This document shows, in pieces, positions 8,712-20,148 of a stretch of DNA of 43,555 bases. Positions within the stretch are counted from its first letter, which is position 1; each line of letters begins with the position of its first letter. Under the pieces are notes generated by a model. That model made no database searches, was not told the origin of the DNA, and saw only the letters and a program-made list of their open reading frames with translations. The translations under genes were made by a program, and so were the position numbers. Origin of the DNA: an uncultured Pantoea sp. (lineage in GTDB: Bacteria > Pseudomonadota > Gammaproteobacteria > Enterobacterales > Enterobacteriaceae); assembly GCA_913775175.1 (NCBI GenBank), contig CAJYKU010000016.1, positions 1-43,555 of the forward strand, read 5' to 3'.

Positions 8712-10247
8712 TTAGTGCGCACCACCGCCACCGCCGCCCGCCCCAAAGGGGGGCCGGGCAAACCATACCAGCACCAGCAGCAGCACAAATACACCCGCTG
8801 ACGCCCAGAAAATCTCATTGGCTGAGATAATCAGTCCCTGATTGGTGATCTCACGCGCAATCCAGGCAGATGCCTGCTGGTGGCTCATTCCCATCCCCTC
8901 AAGCTGCGCATACATCTGCTGCGAGTTCTGATTGTAGGGATTAATCGACTCACTCAGATAGCTGTGATGCATTGACTCACGATTGGTCCACATAGTGGTG
9001 GTGATCGAAGTACCAATAGAGCCTGCCAGCGTACGCACAAAGTTAGAGAGACTGGAGGCCGCGGCCAGCCTCTCTGGCGGCAATCCTGATAGTGTAATCG
9101 TCGTCAGCGGCATAAAGAAGCACGCTACAGCAAAGCCCTGAATAAACTGCGGCCACGCGGAGGCACCAAAATCCATACCAGGCTCAAAGGTGTAGGCACG
9201 CCAGTAGAAGCAGACGGCATACATCACAAAGCTAAAGGTCACCAGCCGCCGCATATCGAGTTTATGGGCAAAGCGCCCGATAATGGGCGAGAGGATCACC
9301 GGAATAATACCCACCGGAGCCGAGGCGAGCCCTGCCCAGGTCGCGGTATAGCCATACACCTCCTGCAGCAGCTGGGGCAGCAGTACAATTGAGCCAAAAT
9401 AGAGCATATAGGCCAGGCTGATTGACAGACAACCAATAGTGAAATTGCGCATCTTAAACAGCGACAGATCCACAATCGGATGATCGTCGGTCAGTTCCCA
9501 CACCAGTAACACCGCCAGTGCCACAACGGCGACCACGGTCAGCACAATGATCTCAGTGGAGCTAAACCAGTCCAGCTCTTTACCGCGATCGAGCATGACC
9601 TGCAGTGCACCAATGCCGACCACCAGCAGCACCAGACCTACGATATCAATTGGACGGATTTCGGTTTTGGTTTCACGCCCACGCAGCGTTTGCAGCGTCA
9701 GCATCACCACAACCACGCCAATCGGCACGTTGATAAAGAAGATCCAGCCCCAGTGATAGTTATCACTGATCCAGCCGCCAAGGATCGGGCCACAAATTGG
9801 CGCTACAATCACGGTCATAGCCCAAAGCGACAACGCAATACTGCGTTTCGCTGGTGGATAGTTACTGAGCAGCAGACTTTGCGACAGCGGGATCAGCGGA
9901 CCAGCCACAATGCCCTGCAAAATGCGAAAGAAAATCAGCATCTCGAGGCTTTCAGACATGCCACACGCCCAGGAGGCCAGCGCAAACAGCACTGTTGCCC
10001 AGGTAAACAGCTTCACTTCGCCAATACGTTTTGCCAGCCAGCCGGTGATTGGAATGGAGATGGCGTTAGCCACCCCAAATGAGGTAATCACCCAGGTTCC
10101 CTGTGAGTTAGAGGCACCCAGATTACCGGCAATCGTCGGGATTGCTACGTTAGCGATAGTGGAGTCGAGTACCTGCATAAACGTCGCCAGCGACAGGGCG
10201 ATGGTCATCAGGACAAGAGGGGCGCCCTCAAGTGGTTTTTGTGCCAT
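8712..10247 (-). CDS. emrB: Multidrug efflux MFS transporter EmrB (DHA2 family, 14 TMS)
   Basis: EmrB is the inner-membrane proton/drug antiporter of the EmrAB-TolC tripartite pump, which exports uncouplers and hydrophobic antibiotics. The 511-residue protein is very close to E. coli EmrB (512 aa): MQVLDSTIANVAIPTIAGNLG in the first helix, the antiporter motif C region GPILGGWISDNYHWGWIFF, FMPLTTITLSGLPPERLAAA, and the unusual glycine-rich C-terminus FGAGGGGGGAH. The ATG at 10247 matches the MQQQKPLEGA start of E. coli (here MAQKPLEGA) and has GGAGA just upstream. It begins 16 bases after emrA ends, so the two are co-transcribed. Confidence 0.97.
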   Translation of the reverse strand: MAQKPLEGAPLVLMTIALSLATFMQVLDSTIANVAIPTIAGNLGASNSQGTWVITSFGVANAISIPITGWLAKRIGEVKLFTWATVLFALASWACGMSESLEMLIFFRILQGIVAGPLIPLSQSLLLSNYPPAKRSIALSLWAMTVIVAPICGPILGGWISDNYHWGWIFFINVPIGVVVVMLTLQTLRGRETKTEIRPIDIVGLVLLVVGIGALQVMLDRGKELDWFSSTEIIVLTVVAVVALAVLLVWELTDDHPIVDLSLFKMRNFTIGCLSISLAYMLYFGSIVLLPQLLQEVYGYTATWAGLASAPVGIIPVILSPIIGRFAHKLDMRRLVTFSFVMYAVCFYWRAYTFEPGMDFGASAWPQFIQGFAVACFFMPLTTITLSGLPPERLAAASSLSNFVRTLAGSIGTSITTTMWTNRESMHHSYLSESINPYNQNSQQMYAQLEGMGMSHQQASAWIAREITNQGLIISANEIFWASAGVFVLLLVLVWFARPPFGAGGGGGGAH

Positions 10248-10263
10248 AACAGTCTCCGGCGGA

Positions 10264-11436
10264 TCAGCCCGCGTTGGCACGAATAATAGCGGCGATCATC
10301 TGGTTAGCCGGCGCCAGATCGATAACCAGCGCATCACTCGTATACGCCGCCTGTGGACGGACGTTACCAGCCAGAACAGCGCCCTCTTTACTCTGGGTAT
10401 CAACTTTCACCAGCGTAGAGAGGCCGATACGTAGCGGATGCGCCGCGACTTCATCCGGGTTAAGTTCAATACGTACAGGCAGGCGCTGTACCACTTTAAT
10501 CCAGTTGCCGGTTGCGTTTTGGGCAGGCAGCAGTGAGAACGCGCTTCCGGTACCCATATCAAGTCCCGCAACTTTGCCGTGATAGACAACATCATCACCA
10601 TAAATATCACTGACAATCGTGGCTGGCTGACCAATACGCACACCGGCGAGTTGCGTCTCTTTAAAGTTGGCATCCACCCAAAGGTGAGTTGCAGGTACTA
10701 CCGCCAGGAGTGGTGTTGACGTAGAGATCTGTGAGCCTACCTGTACGCTGCGGCGTGAAACATAGCCATCAATCGGGCTACGGATATCCGTACGCTGCAA
10801 ATCCAGCCAGGCATCACGCACGGCCGACGCACTCTGCTGTACGGCTGGCTGATTCTCAAGCGGAGTATTCAGGATCGCTGCCTGATTCGCATTTAACTGC
10901 TGCACCGCAATATCCAGTTCTGCTTTGGCTGATGCGACAGCATCGCGCGCGTGCTGCAGCTCTTCGCGGCCAATCAGATTTGATGCACCCAGCGGCTCGC
11001 GGCGTTTAAGATCGGATTCTGCCTGCTCCAGTGCGGTCTGGCGCAGCTGGATTGTGGCCTGATACTGCTTGCTGTTAATGATCAGCTGATGCGTCTGTCG
11101 CACGCTGGTGGCAAGGGCGGTCTGCGCTTTGGCCAGCGCCTGCTGTGCGTCAGTCTTATCAAGTGACACCAGCACATCGCCTTGTTTCACCCGATCGGTG
11201 TTTTCAAACCATACTTTGTCAACGCTACCGGAAACCTGCGCCATTATCTGTACCTGGTTGCCCGCGACATAAGCGTCATCAGTTTCCTGGAAATGACGCA
11301 GCACCAGATACCAGTAAGCCAGATAGCCAATACCAATCACAATAAATACGACAGCCAGCAGGAGCAGCGCGGTTTTACGCTTCTTCTTCTTATTTGCAGG
11401 CTGTTGCGGGCTTTGAGCTTCCGCTGTCGCACTCAT
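10264..11436 (-). CDS. emrA: Membrane fusion protein EmrA
   Basis: EmrA is the periplasmic adaptor joining EmrB to the outer-membrane channel TolC. With the ATG at 11436 it has 390 residues, the same as E. coli. It has a short cytoplasmic N-terminus, one transmembrane helix (about residues 23-45), then DDAYVAGNQVQIMAQVSGSV (lipoyl/biotinyl-like half), a long alpha-hairpin (about residues 90-205), and a beta-barrel segment including VDANFKETQLAGVRIGQPA and GSAFSLLPAQNATGNWIKVV. The chosen start has GGAGA at proper spacing; an ATG four codons upstream (11448) lies before that site. It is the first pump gene after mprA. Confidence 0.96.
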   Translation of the reverse strand: MSATAEAQSPQQPANKKKKRKTALLLLAVVFIVIGIGYLAYWYLVLRHFQETDDAYVAGNQVQIMAQVSGSVDKVWFENTDRVKQGDVLVSLDKTDAQQALAKAQTALATSVRQTHQLIINSKQYQATIQLRQTALEQAESDLKRREPLGASNLIGREELQHARDAVASAKAELDIAVQQLNANQAAILNTPLENQPAVQQSASAVRDAWLDLQRTDIRSPIDGYVSRRSVQVGSQISTSTPLLAVVPATHLWVDANFKETQLAGVRIGQPATIVSDIYGDDVVYHGKVAGLDMGTGSAFSLLPAQNATGNWIKVVQRLPVRIELNPDEVAAHPLRIGLSTLVKVDTQSKEGAVLAGNVRPQAAYTSDALVIDLAPANQMIAAIIRANAG

Positions 11437-11496
11437 GTTGTTCTCCACGTTTGTTATTACCCGGCAACAGTTAGTCCGTTAACAAATGCCGAATCG

Positions 11497-11522
11497 AAAA
11501 AGCCAGCGCATAAGGCGCTGGC
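11497..11522 (-). terminator. Terminator/attenuator between mprA and emrA
   Basis: A perfect 8-bp inverted repeat, GCCAGCGC (11502-11509) and GCGCTGGC (11515-11522), has a 5-base loop. On the minus strand it is directly followed by five T residues (plus-strand A 11497-11501). This is a textbook intrinsic terminator placed after the regulator gene and 61 bases before emrA. It would lower or condition pump expression relative to mprA. Confidence 0.85.
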
Positions 11523-11580
11523 CGGATAAAGAAAAGTAAAATAGCGATTTTGGCGGGGCGTTGTGTCGCACTTCTTGCTA

Positions 11581-12111
11581 TTAGCGCGAGAGCGATGTAA
11601 TAACCTGATCTTCGTCCATTTTGTCCAGGCGATTAAGCAGCTTGCGCGTGATCGCTTCCAGCTGCTGCTGCTCGGTGTCAGTCAGTGAGGACCAGAGATA
11701 CTGCAGGCTCTGATGCTGCGGCGGCAACAGCTGACGCAGAAACTCGTTGCCTTTATCTGTCAGATGCAGATGCAGGCAGCGGCGGTCGTTGTCGCTTTCG
11801 CGGCGCTCAATCCAGCCACGCTTCTCCAGTTCATCGGCAATACGGGTAGCGTTGGTGCGTGATGAACCCAGTGCCGCGCTCAGTTCTGAAGGCTGAATAC
11901 TTTGATTGGTCTGCGCATCCAGCGTAATCAGCGCCATAAATAAGGTTTCGTTAATTCCCTGTGCCTTGAGCATTTTGTTGCGGTTATCCAGCAGCTTACC
12001 CTGCATGTGCATACAGAGGCGGGTCAGAATAATTTCCTGCAGTGGGAAATCTTTGTGGCGATTTGCCCGGACGTTCAGCATCTGCTCAATGGGAGTAAAC
12101 GAACTTTCCAT
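11581..12111 (-). CDS. mprA: MarR-family repressor MprA (EmrR)
   Basis: MprA represses the emr operon and releases DNA when it binds phenolic uncouplers or similar drugs. The protein has 176 residues, identical in length to E. coli MprA, with the same opening ([20 protein letters not shown]). The winged helix-turn-helix contains [30 protein letters not shown] and the wing [13 protein letters not shown] (about residues 90-125). It lies upstream of emrAB on the same strand, as in E. coli, with a terminator-like hairpin in between, so autoregulation with read-through into the pump is expected. Confidence 0.97.
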   Translation of the reverse strand: MESSFTPIEQMLNVRANRHKDFPLQEIILTRLCMHMQGKLLDNRNKMLKAQGINETLFMALITLDAQTNQSIQPSELSAALGSSRTNATRIADELEKRGWIERRESDNDRRCLHLHLTDKGNEFLRQLLPPQHQSLQYLWSSLTDTEQQQLEAITRKLLNRLDKMDEDQVITSLSR

Positions 12112-12284
12112 CTAAAAACCTCTTAATTGCATCATAGAAATATTGCTGCAGTGCGCTAATCGCTTTACTGCGGAATAATTTCTCAAGTAAAAATAACTTC
12201 AGTTAATAAGTACGCTGCTAACGATATCAAAATCGTCTGTTATTGGATAGCACAGCTTACCAATTTCAGCAGTTTTTTCGTCAC
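12112..12284 (-). promoter_or_regulatory. mprA promoter region
   Basis: This 173-base AT-rich gap lies between mprA and the upstream MFS gene, both on the minus strand. It holds a small inverted repeat (ACGAT 12221-12225, ATCGT 12232-12236) and a possible TTGATA/TATTAA promoter pair on the minus strand (about 12204-12231). The MprA operator should be here by analogy with E. coli, but I could not fix its position. Confidence 0.4.
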
Positions 12285-13463
12285 TCAGGCTGGCTCTGCG
12301 TGGGCATTACGCCACCAGATAAACAGACTAAGTAGCGTTGCCAGCGCGCCGGCAGCACAAACGCCATACCAGCCAAAAAGATGAAATGCGTTAGCAGAGA
12401 TCACCGAGCCCAGCGCGCCACCGACAAAGTAGCTTGTCATATAACCAGAGGTCAGACGATTTCGGGCCTCCGGCATATTGCGGTAAATAACGCTTTGGTT
12501 AGTGATATGTACGCCCTGTACTGCCAGATCCAGTAGCAGAATACCGGCAATCAGCGCCAGCAGGCTGCTGCTACCGAGTGCAGTAACACCCCAGGAGAGC
12601 AGCATGATAATCAGGCCGGCGCTGGTAGTGAGTTTTGCTTTGCCCTTGTCTGCCAGCCCACCCGCCTGTCGTGCCGCCAGAGCACCCGCCGCGCCAGCCA
12701 GACCGAGCAGGCCAATCTCGCCCTCATTGAAATTCCAGGGGGGAGCTGCGAGCAGAAAGGCCATTGAGGTCCACAACATACTGAAATTGGCAAAACTCAG
12801 ACAGCCTGTCAGCGCCCGGGTGCGCAGCACCCGATCGGTAGTGAACAAGGTGAAAATGGAGCGCAGCAGCTGTGGATAGTTAAGTGCTACACGCTGTTTG
12901 TAGCGTGGCAGATAGCGCCATAGCGCCAGAGCCATCAGGATCATCAGAACACTGGCGCTCCAGTAAACGCTGCGCCAGCCCGCCACCTGAGCCAGTGCAC
13001 CTGCGACAGTTCGCGCCAGCAGGATGCCGAGCAGCAGACCGCTCATTACCGTACCTACGACTTTGCCGCGTTTTTCCGGCGCGGCCAGCGTGGCAGCCAG
13101 CGGCACCAGAATCTGCGCCACAACTGAAAACAGGCCAGTAATCACCGTACCGATCAGCATCAATGTCAGTGACGAGGAGAGCGCGGTCAGCATCATGCCA
13201 CCCGCGGCCAGCAGACTCATTGTGACGATAAGTGCACGCCGCTCCAGCATATCACCCAGTGGTACCAGCAGCAGCAGGCCAGCGGCGTAGCCAAGCTGAG
13301 CGGTGGTGACAATAAAGCCTGCCAGACCGGTTGAGAGGTCAAACTGACGGGCAATAGTATCCAGCAACGGCTGTACATAGTAGTTGCTGGCAACGGCCAG
13401 GCCGGTTGCGATTGCCATTAGCGCGACTAATGGTGAGCTCAGCCCCTGTGGTGATGTACTCAT
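12285..13463 (-). CDS. ygaY: MFS drug-efflux type transporter, YgaY-like
   Basis: A 392-residue protein with twelve predicted membrane segments belongs to the DHA1 branch of the major facilitator superfamily. Supporting motifs are YYVQPLLDTIARQF in helix 1, the loop 2-3 motif PLGDMLERR, and the helix 5 antiporter segment VMSGLLLGILLARTVAGALA. In E. coli the related ygaY lies in the same nrdF-to-mprA interval and is, to my knowledge, broken in K-12; here the frame is complete. The substrate is unknown. Sugar or arabinose-type efflux and drug efflux are both possible. A possible minus-strand promoter, TATGAT near 13486-13491, lies just upstream. Confidence 0.8.
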   Translation of the reverse strand: MSTSPQGLSSPLVALMAIATGLAVASNYYVQPLLDTIARQFDLSTGLAGFIVTTAQLGYAAGLLLLVPLGDMLERRALIVTMSLLAAGGMMLTALSSSLTLMLIGTVITGLFSVVAQILVPLAATLAAPEKRGKVVGTVMSGLLLGILLARTVAGALAQVAGWRSVYWSASVLMILMALALWRYLPRYKQRVALNYPQLLRSIFTLFTTDRVLRTRALTGCLSFANFSMLWTSMAFLLAAPPWNFNEGEIGLLGLAGAAGALAARQAGGLADKGKAKLTTSAGLIIMLLSWGVTALGSSSLLALIAGILLLDLAVQGVHITNQSVIYRNMPEARNRLTSGYMTSYFVGGALGSVISANAFHLFGWYGVCAAGALATLLSLFIWWRNAHAEPA

Positions 13464-13795
13464 AATGTGAAAGCAGCATAAATAATCATATATGAGTAAT
13501 AATAACCGAAAAAATTATTTCATTGTCGTGATAATTAACAGGACGTACCAGTACGCTATAGCGCACAATGCGCACAACAGAGCAGCAGAAAAACGAAACA
13601 GGCAGGATATCGGGTTAGCTGTGCAATCAGGGCAACCGGGCAGCAAGACACCAGGGCAGGCAGAGTATCGGAAGCAGTAGATCAAAGCTGTACCGCAGCA
13701 CAATAAAATAAGAGCAGCAAAACAGCAGGATAGTTGCGCCACGGGCGATGCCGTGACGCGGAACAGAGCAGACAACGGTTATCGTGCACGAAACG
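13464..13795. other. Gene-poor gap between ygaY-like gene and nrdF
   Basis: This 332-base stretch has no ORF with convincing coding character. It contains the upstream region of the MFS gene (AT-rich 13464-13540) and the 3' flank of nrdF. I saw no strong U-tailed hairpin after nrdF. It occupies the place where E. coli has proVWX. Confidence 0.6.
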
Positions 13796-16880
<3,085 letters not shown>

Positions 16881-16902
<22 letters not shown>

Positions 16903-17285
16903 AATGTGGTTACTCCTGCTTTAACCTGTGCAATATCTTCCGCGGTGCCCATCAGCTCAAAGCGATAGAGGCAGGGCACCTGACATTTACGCGCGATAAT
17001 GTTGCCTGCCAGACAGAATCCGCTACCAAAGTTGCGGTTACCGGCCGCAATAACGCCCCGGATGCCGCGACGGTTAGCTTCATCATTGAGAAACTGAATT
17101 ACCTGCCGGGGCACCGCGCCACGTGTACCGCCTCCGCCATAACTCGGCACAACCAGAATATAGGGATGGCGAATCTGCAACTGCCGGGTGTTATCAAGCG
17201 GAATACGCGCTGCCGGCAGTGCCAGACGCACAATAAACCGGTGTGTGTTTTCCGACTGGCTGGAAAAGTAGACCAGCGGATACAT
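16881..17285 (-). CDS. nrdI: Ribonucleotide reductase flavodoxin NrdI
   Basis: NrdI is the flavodoxin-like protein that supplies the oxidant for assembling the Mn2-tyrosyl radical of NrdF. The 134-residue protein has the FMN phosphate loop [14 protein letters not shown] at the N-terminus, VPSYGGGG (the NrdI-specific glycine loop, about residues 48-55) and [17 protein letters not shown] near residue 80. The ATG at 17285 matches the E. coli start MSQLVYFSS and lies 4 bases after the nrdH stop. It overlaps nrdE by 22 bases at its end. Confidence 0.95.
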
Positions 17286-17289
17286 AGCC

Positions 17290-17532
17290 TTATGCGCCCG
17301 CTGCAACCGCGTGATGCAGGACAGCGATTTTGTCAGGCCGGAAGCCGCTCCAGCGATCGTCCTGAGTTATCACCACCGGCAGCTGCCGAAAGCCGAGCGC
17401 CTGCAATTGCTCAATTGCATCTGGCCGGGTATCGAGATCCACCAGCTGGTAAGTGATACCCATGCGGTTCATAACATTTTCTGTCGCGCTACACTGCGCA
17501 CAACCCGCTTTATTGTAAATGGTAATCATCAT
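17290..17532 (-). CDS. nrdH: Glutaredoxin-like NrdH redoxin
   Basis: NrdH is the small electron donor for NrdE. It looks like a glutaredoxin but is reduced by thioredoxin reductase. The 80-residue protein has the redox motif CAQC (about residues 11-14) and the NrdH signature GFRQLPVV followed by WSGFRPDKI. It is the first gene of nrdHIEF. Two adjacent ATGs (17532 and 17529) are possible; GGAAA lies 9-12 bases upstream. Confidence 0.95.
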   Translation of the reverse strand: MMITIYNKAGCAQCSATENVMNRMGITYQLVDLDTRPDAIEQLQALGFRQLPVVITQDDRWSGFRPDKIAVLHHAVAAGA

Positions 17533-17627
17533 GATTCGTATTTCCGTTTATAGTTGCTCTGGTAGCGGATAACGCATAGCACTGTCAGGCGCTTAAAGGC
17601 TATCGGATACGAGAGGGGATAGCTGGA

Positions 17628-17643
17628 ATACTAGATATAGGTA
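17628..17643. promoter_or_regulatory. NrdR box 1 (promoter proximal)
   Basis: ATACTAGATATAGGTA fits the palindromic NrdR consensus (acaCwAtATaTwGtgt) with one mismatch in the core. It overlaps the -10 element of nrdH. NrdR is the ATP/dATP-cone repressor of ribonucleotide reductase genes. Confidence 0.85.
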
Positions 17644-17656
17644 TAAATAAGATCAA
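17628..17656 (-). promoter_or_regulatory. nrdHIEF promoter
   Basis: On the minus strand, TTGATC (plus 17651-17656) and TAGTAT (plus 17628-17633) are 17 bases apart. Both elements are covered or flanked by the two NrdR boxes, which fits repression by promoter occlusion. Confidence 0.6.
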
Positions 17657-17658
17657 GC

Positions 17659-17674
17659 ACGCTATATGTAGGGT
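17659..17674. promoter_or_regulatory. NrdR box 2 (promoter distal)
   Basis: ACGCTATATGTAGGGT matches the NrdR core with one mismatch. Its start is 31 bases from the start of box 1, that is three helical turns, the standard spacing for paired NrdR boxes in enterobacteria. Confidence 0.87.
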
Positions 17675-17750
17675 TTTTACTAAAATCAGGTGCCAGGCCA
17701 GCCAGCATGCGCGCTGCAGCAGCAAAAATATTTTTTCCTGCAGCACAGGC

Positions 17751-17776
17751 AAAAAAAAGCCCCGCATCAGCGAGGC
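17751..17776 (-). terminator. Terminator of ygaM
   Basis: On the minus strand a 7-bp stem with one G-U pair (GCCTCGC/GCGGGGC, plus 17759-17776, loop of 4) is followed by eight T residues (plus A run 17751-17758). It lies 20 bases after the ygaM stop and insulates ygaM from the nrdH promoter. Confidence 0.9.
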
Positions 17777-17795
17777 TATAGCAACTCAGGGCAAA

Positions 17796-18110
17796 TTAAC
17801 GTCGTGAAACCAGCAGTGCGCCCAGTACCAGACCTACAGCTGCACCAATGCCAACCCCGTGCCAGGGTTTGTCACGTACATACTCTTCGACCTGCTGACC
17901 AGCATCGCGGGCTGCCTGTGTGACGCGATTATTACCGTTCATTTTTGCACGCGTCTGCTTAAGCAACGCCTTCGCTTTATTGCGTGCCTCGTCAGCACCA
18001 TCCTGAGCATCGCTGCCCCATGATTTCAGCACAGCTTCCAGCGAATCGGCCAGATCGTTGACATCCTGGTTAATATCAATGTTATCGTTCTTACTGGTTC
18101 GATTAAACAT
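17796..18110 (-). CDS. ygaM: DUF883 family membrane-anchored protein YgaM
   Basis: A 104-residue protein of the ElaB/YqjD/YgaM family. It has a charged helical N-terminal part ([20 protein letters not shown]), a glycine-poor coiled region, and one C-terminal transmembrane helix ([19 protein letters not shown], about residues 85-104) with the family motif [15 protein letters not shown]. Family members are tail-anchored inner-membrane proteins linked to stationary phase and ribosome binding. YgaM itself has no firm role that I know of. It is divergent from ygaC and sits upstream of nrdHIEF as in E. coli. Confidence 0.92.
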   Translation of the reverse strand: MFNRTSKNDNIDINQDVNDLADSLEAVLKSWGSDAQDGADEARNKAKALLKQTRAKMNGNNRVTQAARDAGQQVEEYVRDKPWHGVGIGAAVGLVLGALLVSRR

Positions 18111-18259
18111 TACTCGCTCCCTCTGACTTTAAACGTACGATAAAGTGTAGACGATGCGTGACTAAACGCAGCGCTGTGCCAGGCTTTAGGGAAAATCCGA
18201 ATGTCCTGTGCCACGGGTCTGTTGTAAGGTTGCGGGGCTGTGAGAAGAGAGGAGCAAGC

Positions 18260-18598
18260 ATGTATTTACGTCCGGATGAGGTTGCGCGCGTACTGGAGAA
18301 AGCAGGATTTGAAATGGATGTCCTGACGCCAAAAACCTATGGCTACCGTCGTGGTGAAAACTACGTCTATGTTAACCGTGAAGCGCGTCTGGGACGCACG
18401 GCGCTGGTGATCCATCCTACCCTGAAAGAGAAAAGCCAGAATTTTGCTGAGCCTGCCTCAGAAATGAAAACCTGTGATCACTACACACAATTTCCGCTCT
18501 ACCTGATGGGGGAATCGCAGGAACATTATGGTATTCCGCACGGCTTCAGCTCGCGTGTTGCGCTGGAGCGGTATCTGCAGGGCCTGTTCGGCGCCTGA
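18260..18598 (+). CDS. ygaC: YgaC family protein (DUF2002)
   Basis: A 112-residue cytoplasmic protein that matches E. coli YgaC closely ([17 protein letters not shown] at the start, [35 protein letters not shown] at the end). The family has no established function; E. coli ygaC is reported as Fur-controlled. I chose 18260 over the upstream start at 18158 because it has GAGAGGAG eight bases upstream and matches the E. coli N-terminus. The extra 34 upstream codons look non-coding. Confidence 0.92.
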   Translation: MYLRPDEVARVLEKAGFEMDVLTPKTYGYRRGENYVYVNREARLGRTALVIHPTLKEKSQNFAEPASEMKTCDHYTQFPLYLMGESQEHYGIPHGFSSRVALERYLQGLFGA

Positions 18599-18604
18599 TA
18601 TTAT

Positions 18605-18622
18605 GCCCCGCCTCTGCGGGGC
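18605..18622 (+). terminator. Hairpin after ygaC
   Basis: A perfect 7-bp GC stem, GCCCCGC (18605-18611) and GCGGGGC (18616-18622), lies 6 bases after the ygaC stop. A T-rich but broken tract (CTCTTTAT) follows later, so it is a weak or Rho-assisted terminator. Confidence 0.6.
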
Positions 18623-18659
18623 AGCACCCTCTTTATCCGCCTCTCTTTTTTACGCCTCG

Positions 18660-18688
18660 TTGCAAATTGCGGCGCAGATGCGTATAAC
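18660..18688 (+). promoter_or_regulatory. mmuPM promoter
   Basis: TTGCAA (18660-18665) and TATAAC (18683-18688) are 17 bases apart, a good sigma-70 promoter. The expected start of transcription is at about 18695, inside the MetJ operator. Confidence 0.75.
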
Positions 18689-18693
18689 TCTGT

Positions 18694-18725
18694 ATCCATA
18701 TAGAAGTTTAGACGTCCATATGGAT
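18694..18725 (+). promoter_or_regulatory. MetJ operator (tandem met boxes)
   Basis: Four phased 8-base units can be read. The two central ones are AGAAGTTT (18702-18709, 6 of 8 to AGACGTCT) and AGACGTCC (18710-18717, 7 of 8). The outer two are weak (4 of 8). They lie just after the -10 element. MetJ with S-adenosylmethionine represses methionine genes, and mmuPM is a known member of that regulon in E. coli. Confidence 0.82.
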
Positions 18726-18732
18726 CATCAGT

Positions 18733-20148
18733 ATGCAAAGTGCGAACACCCCTCCACAGGAAAATTTTAAACGTACGATGAAAGTGCGGCATCTGGTGAT
18801 GCTCTCACTGGGTGGTGTCATCGGCACCGGCCTGTTTTTCAATACCGGCTATATCATCTCAACCACCGGAGCCGCAGGAACGCTGCTGGCGTATCTGATT
18901 GGTGCGCTGGTGGTCTGGCTGGTCATGGCGTGCCTCGGTGAACTGGCGGTGGCGATGCCGGAAACCGGCGCGTTCCACGTCTATGCGGCACGCTATCTGA
19001 GCCCGGCTACGGGGTATACTGTTGCATGGCTCTACTGGCTGACGTGGACGGTAGCGCTGGGCTCAAGCCTGACTGCAGCTGGTTTCTGTATGCAATACTG
19101 GTTTCCCGCTGTGCCGGTCTGGCTCTGGTGTCTGGTGTTCTGCCTGGCGATCTATCTGCTGAACATCGTCTCTACGCGTTTCTTTGCTGAGGGCGAGTTC
19201 TGGTTTTCGATTATTAAAGTGGTCACCATCATTGCCTTTATCATTCTCGGTGCGGCGGCAATGTTTGGCTTTATCCCGCTGAAAGATGGTTCAGCCGCGC
19301 CTGGTCTGCATAATCTCACGGCATCGGGCTGGCTGCCGCACGGTACGCTGCCAATTCTGATGACTATGGTTGCGGTTAACTTTGCCTTTTCCGGGACTGA
19401 GCTGATAGGTATTGCCGCAGGTGAAACCGAGCAGCCGGAAAAAGCGTTGCCGCTGGCAATCCGCACCACTGTAGCCCGGTTGATTATCTTTTTTGTCGGC
19501 ACAGTATTTGTGCTGGCAGCGCTGATACCGATGGATCAGGCGGGTATCGTCAAAAGTCCTTTTGTACTGGTGTTTGAAAAAATTGGTATCCCTTACGCTG
19601 CGGATATTTTTAACTTTGTCATTCTTACCGCCATTCTTTCTGCCGCAAACTCCGGCCTCTATGCTTCCGGGCGTATGCTCTGGTCACTGGCAAATGAGGA
19701 GACGCTACCGCGCTGCTTTGCTCGCGTAAACCGACGCGGCATTCCGGTGCTGGCTATTACCATCAGTATGCTGGGTGGATTGCTGGCGCTGTTCTCCAGC
19801 GTCATCGCGCCTGACACGGTGTTTGTTGCACTGTCAGCGATTTCAGGATTTGCTGTGGTTGCCGTCTGGCTCAGTATCTGTGCATCACACTATGTATTCC
19901 GCCGCCGCTATGTAGATTCAGGGCAGGATATTAGAAAACTGGCATATCGTGCGCCACTCTATCCGCTGGTGCCGATTGCGGGTTTCGTGCTCTGCCTGCT
20001 GGCGTGCATCGGGCTGGCGTTTGATCCATCACAGCGTATTGCGCTCTGGTGTGGCATTCCGTTTGTGCTGCTCTGTTATGCCGCTTACCATATTACCCAG
20101 CGACGCAAACAATCCCATAAAGCGCAGGAGACCAACAATGCCGCGTAA
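18733..20148 (+). CDS. mmuP: S-methylmethionine permease
   Basis: MmuP is an amino acid-polyamine-organocation (APC) family permease in the inner membrane that imports S-methylmethionine, a plant-abundant methyl donor. The 471-residue protein aligns with E. coli MmuP (467 aa) with long identical runs: [20 protein letters not shown] in helix 1, [28 protein letters not shown] helix 3 region, [18 protein letters not shown], and [20 protein letters not shown]. Twelve membrane helices are expected. The ribosome binding site is weak (GGA at 18722-18724). The end overlaps mmuM by 11 bases. Confidence 0.97.
   Translation: MQSANTPPQENFKRTMKVRHLVMLSLGGVIGTGLFFNTGYIISTTGAAGTLLAYLIGALVVWLVMACLGELAVAMPETGAFHVYAARYLSPATGYTVAWLYWLTWTVALGSSLTAAGFCMQYWFPAVPVWLWCLVFCLAIYLLNIVSTRFFAEGEFWFSIIKVVTIIAFIILGAAAMFGFIPLKDGSAAPGLHNLTASGWLPHGTLPILMTMVAVNFAFSGTELIGIAAGETEQPEKALPLAIRTTVARLIIFFVGTVFVLAALIPMDQAGIVKSPFVLVFEKIGIPYAADIFNFVILTAILSAANSGLYASGRMLWSLANEETLPRCFARVNRRGIPVLAITISMLGGLLALFSSVIAPDTVFVALSAISGFAVVAVWLSICASHYVFRRRYVDSGQDIRKLAYRAPLYPLVPIAGFVLCLLACIGLAFDPSQRIALWCGIPFVLLCYAAYHITQRRKQSHKAQETNNAA

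Noticed and set aside
13515..13775. 86-codon hydrophobic frame between nrdF and the MFS gene
   Set aside because: Very Cys-rich and low complexity, no good ribosome binding site and no family I recognise; treated as chance.
17690..17923. 77-codon plus-strand frame across the ygaM end
   Set aside because: Runs through the ygaM terminator and antisense to ygaM, with no domain.
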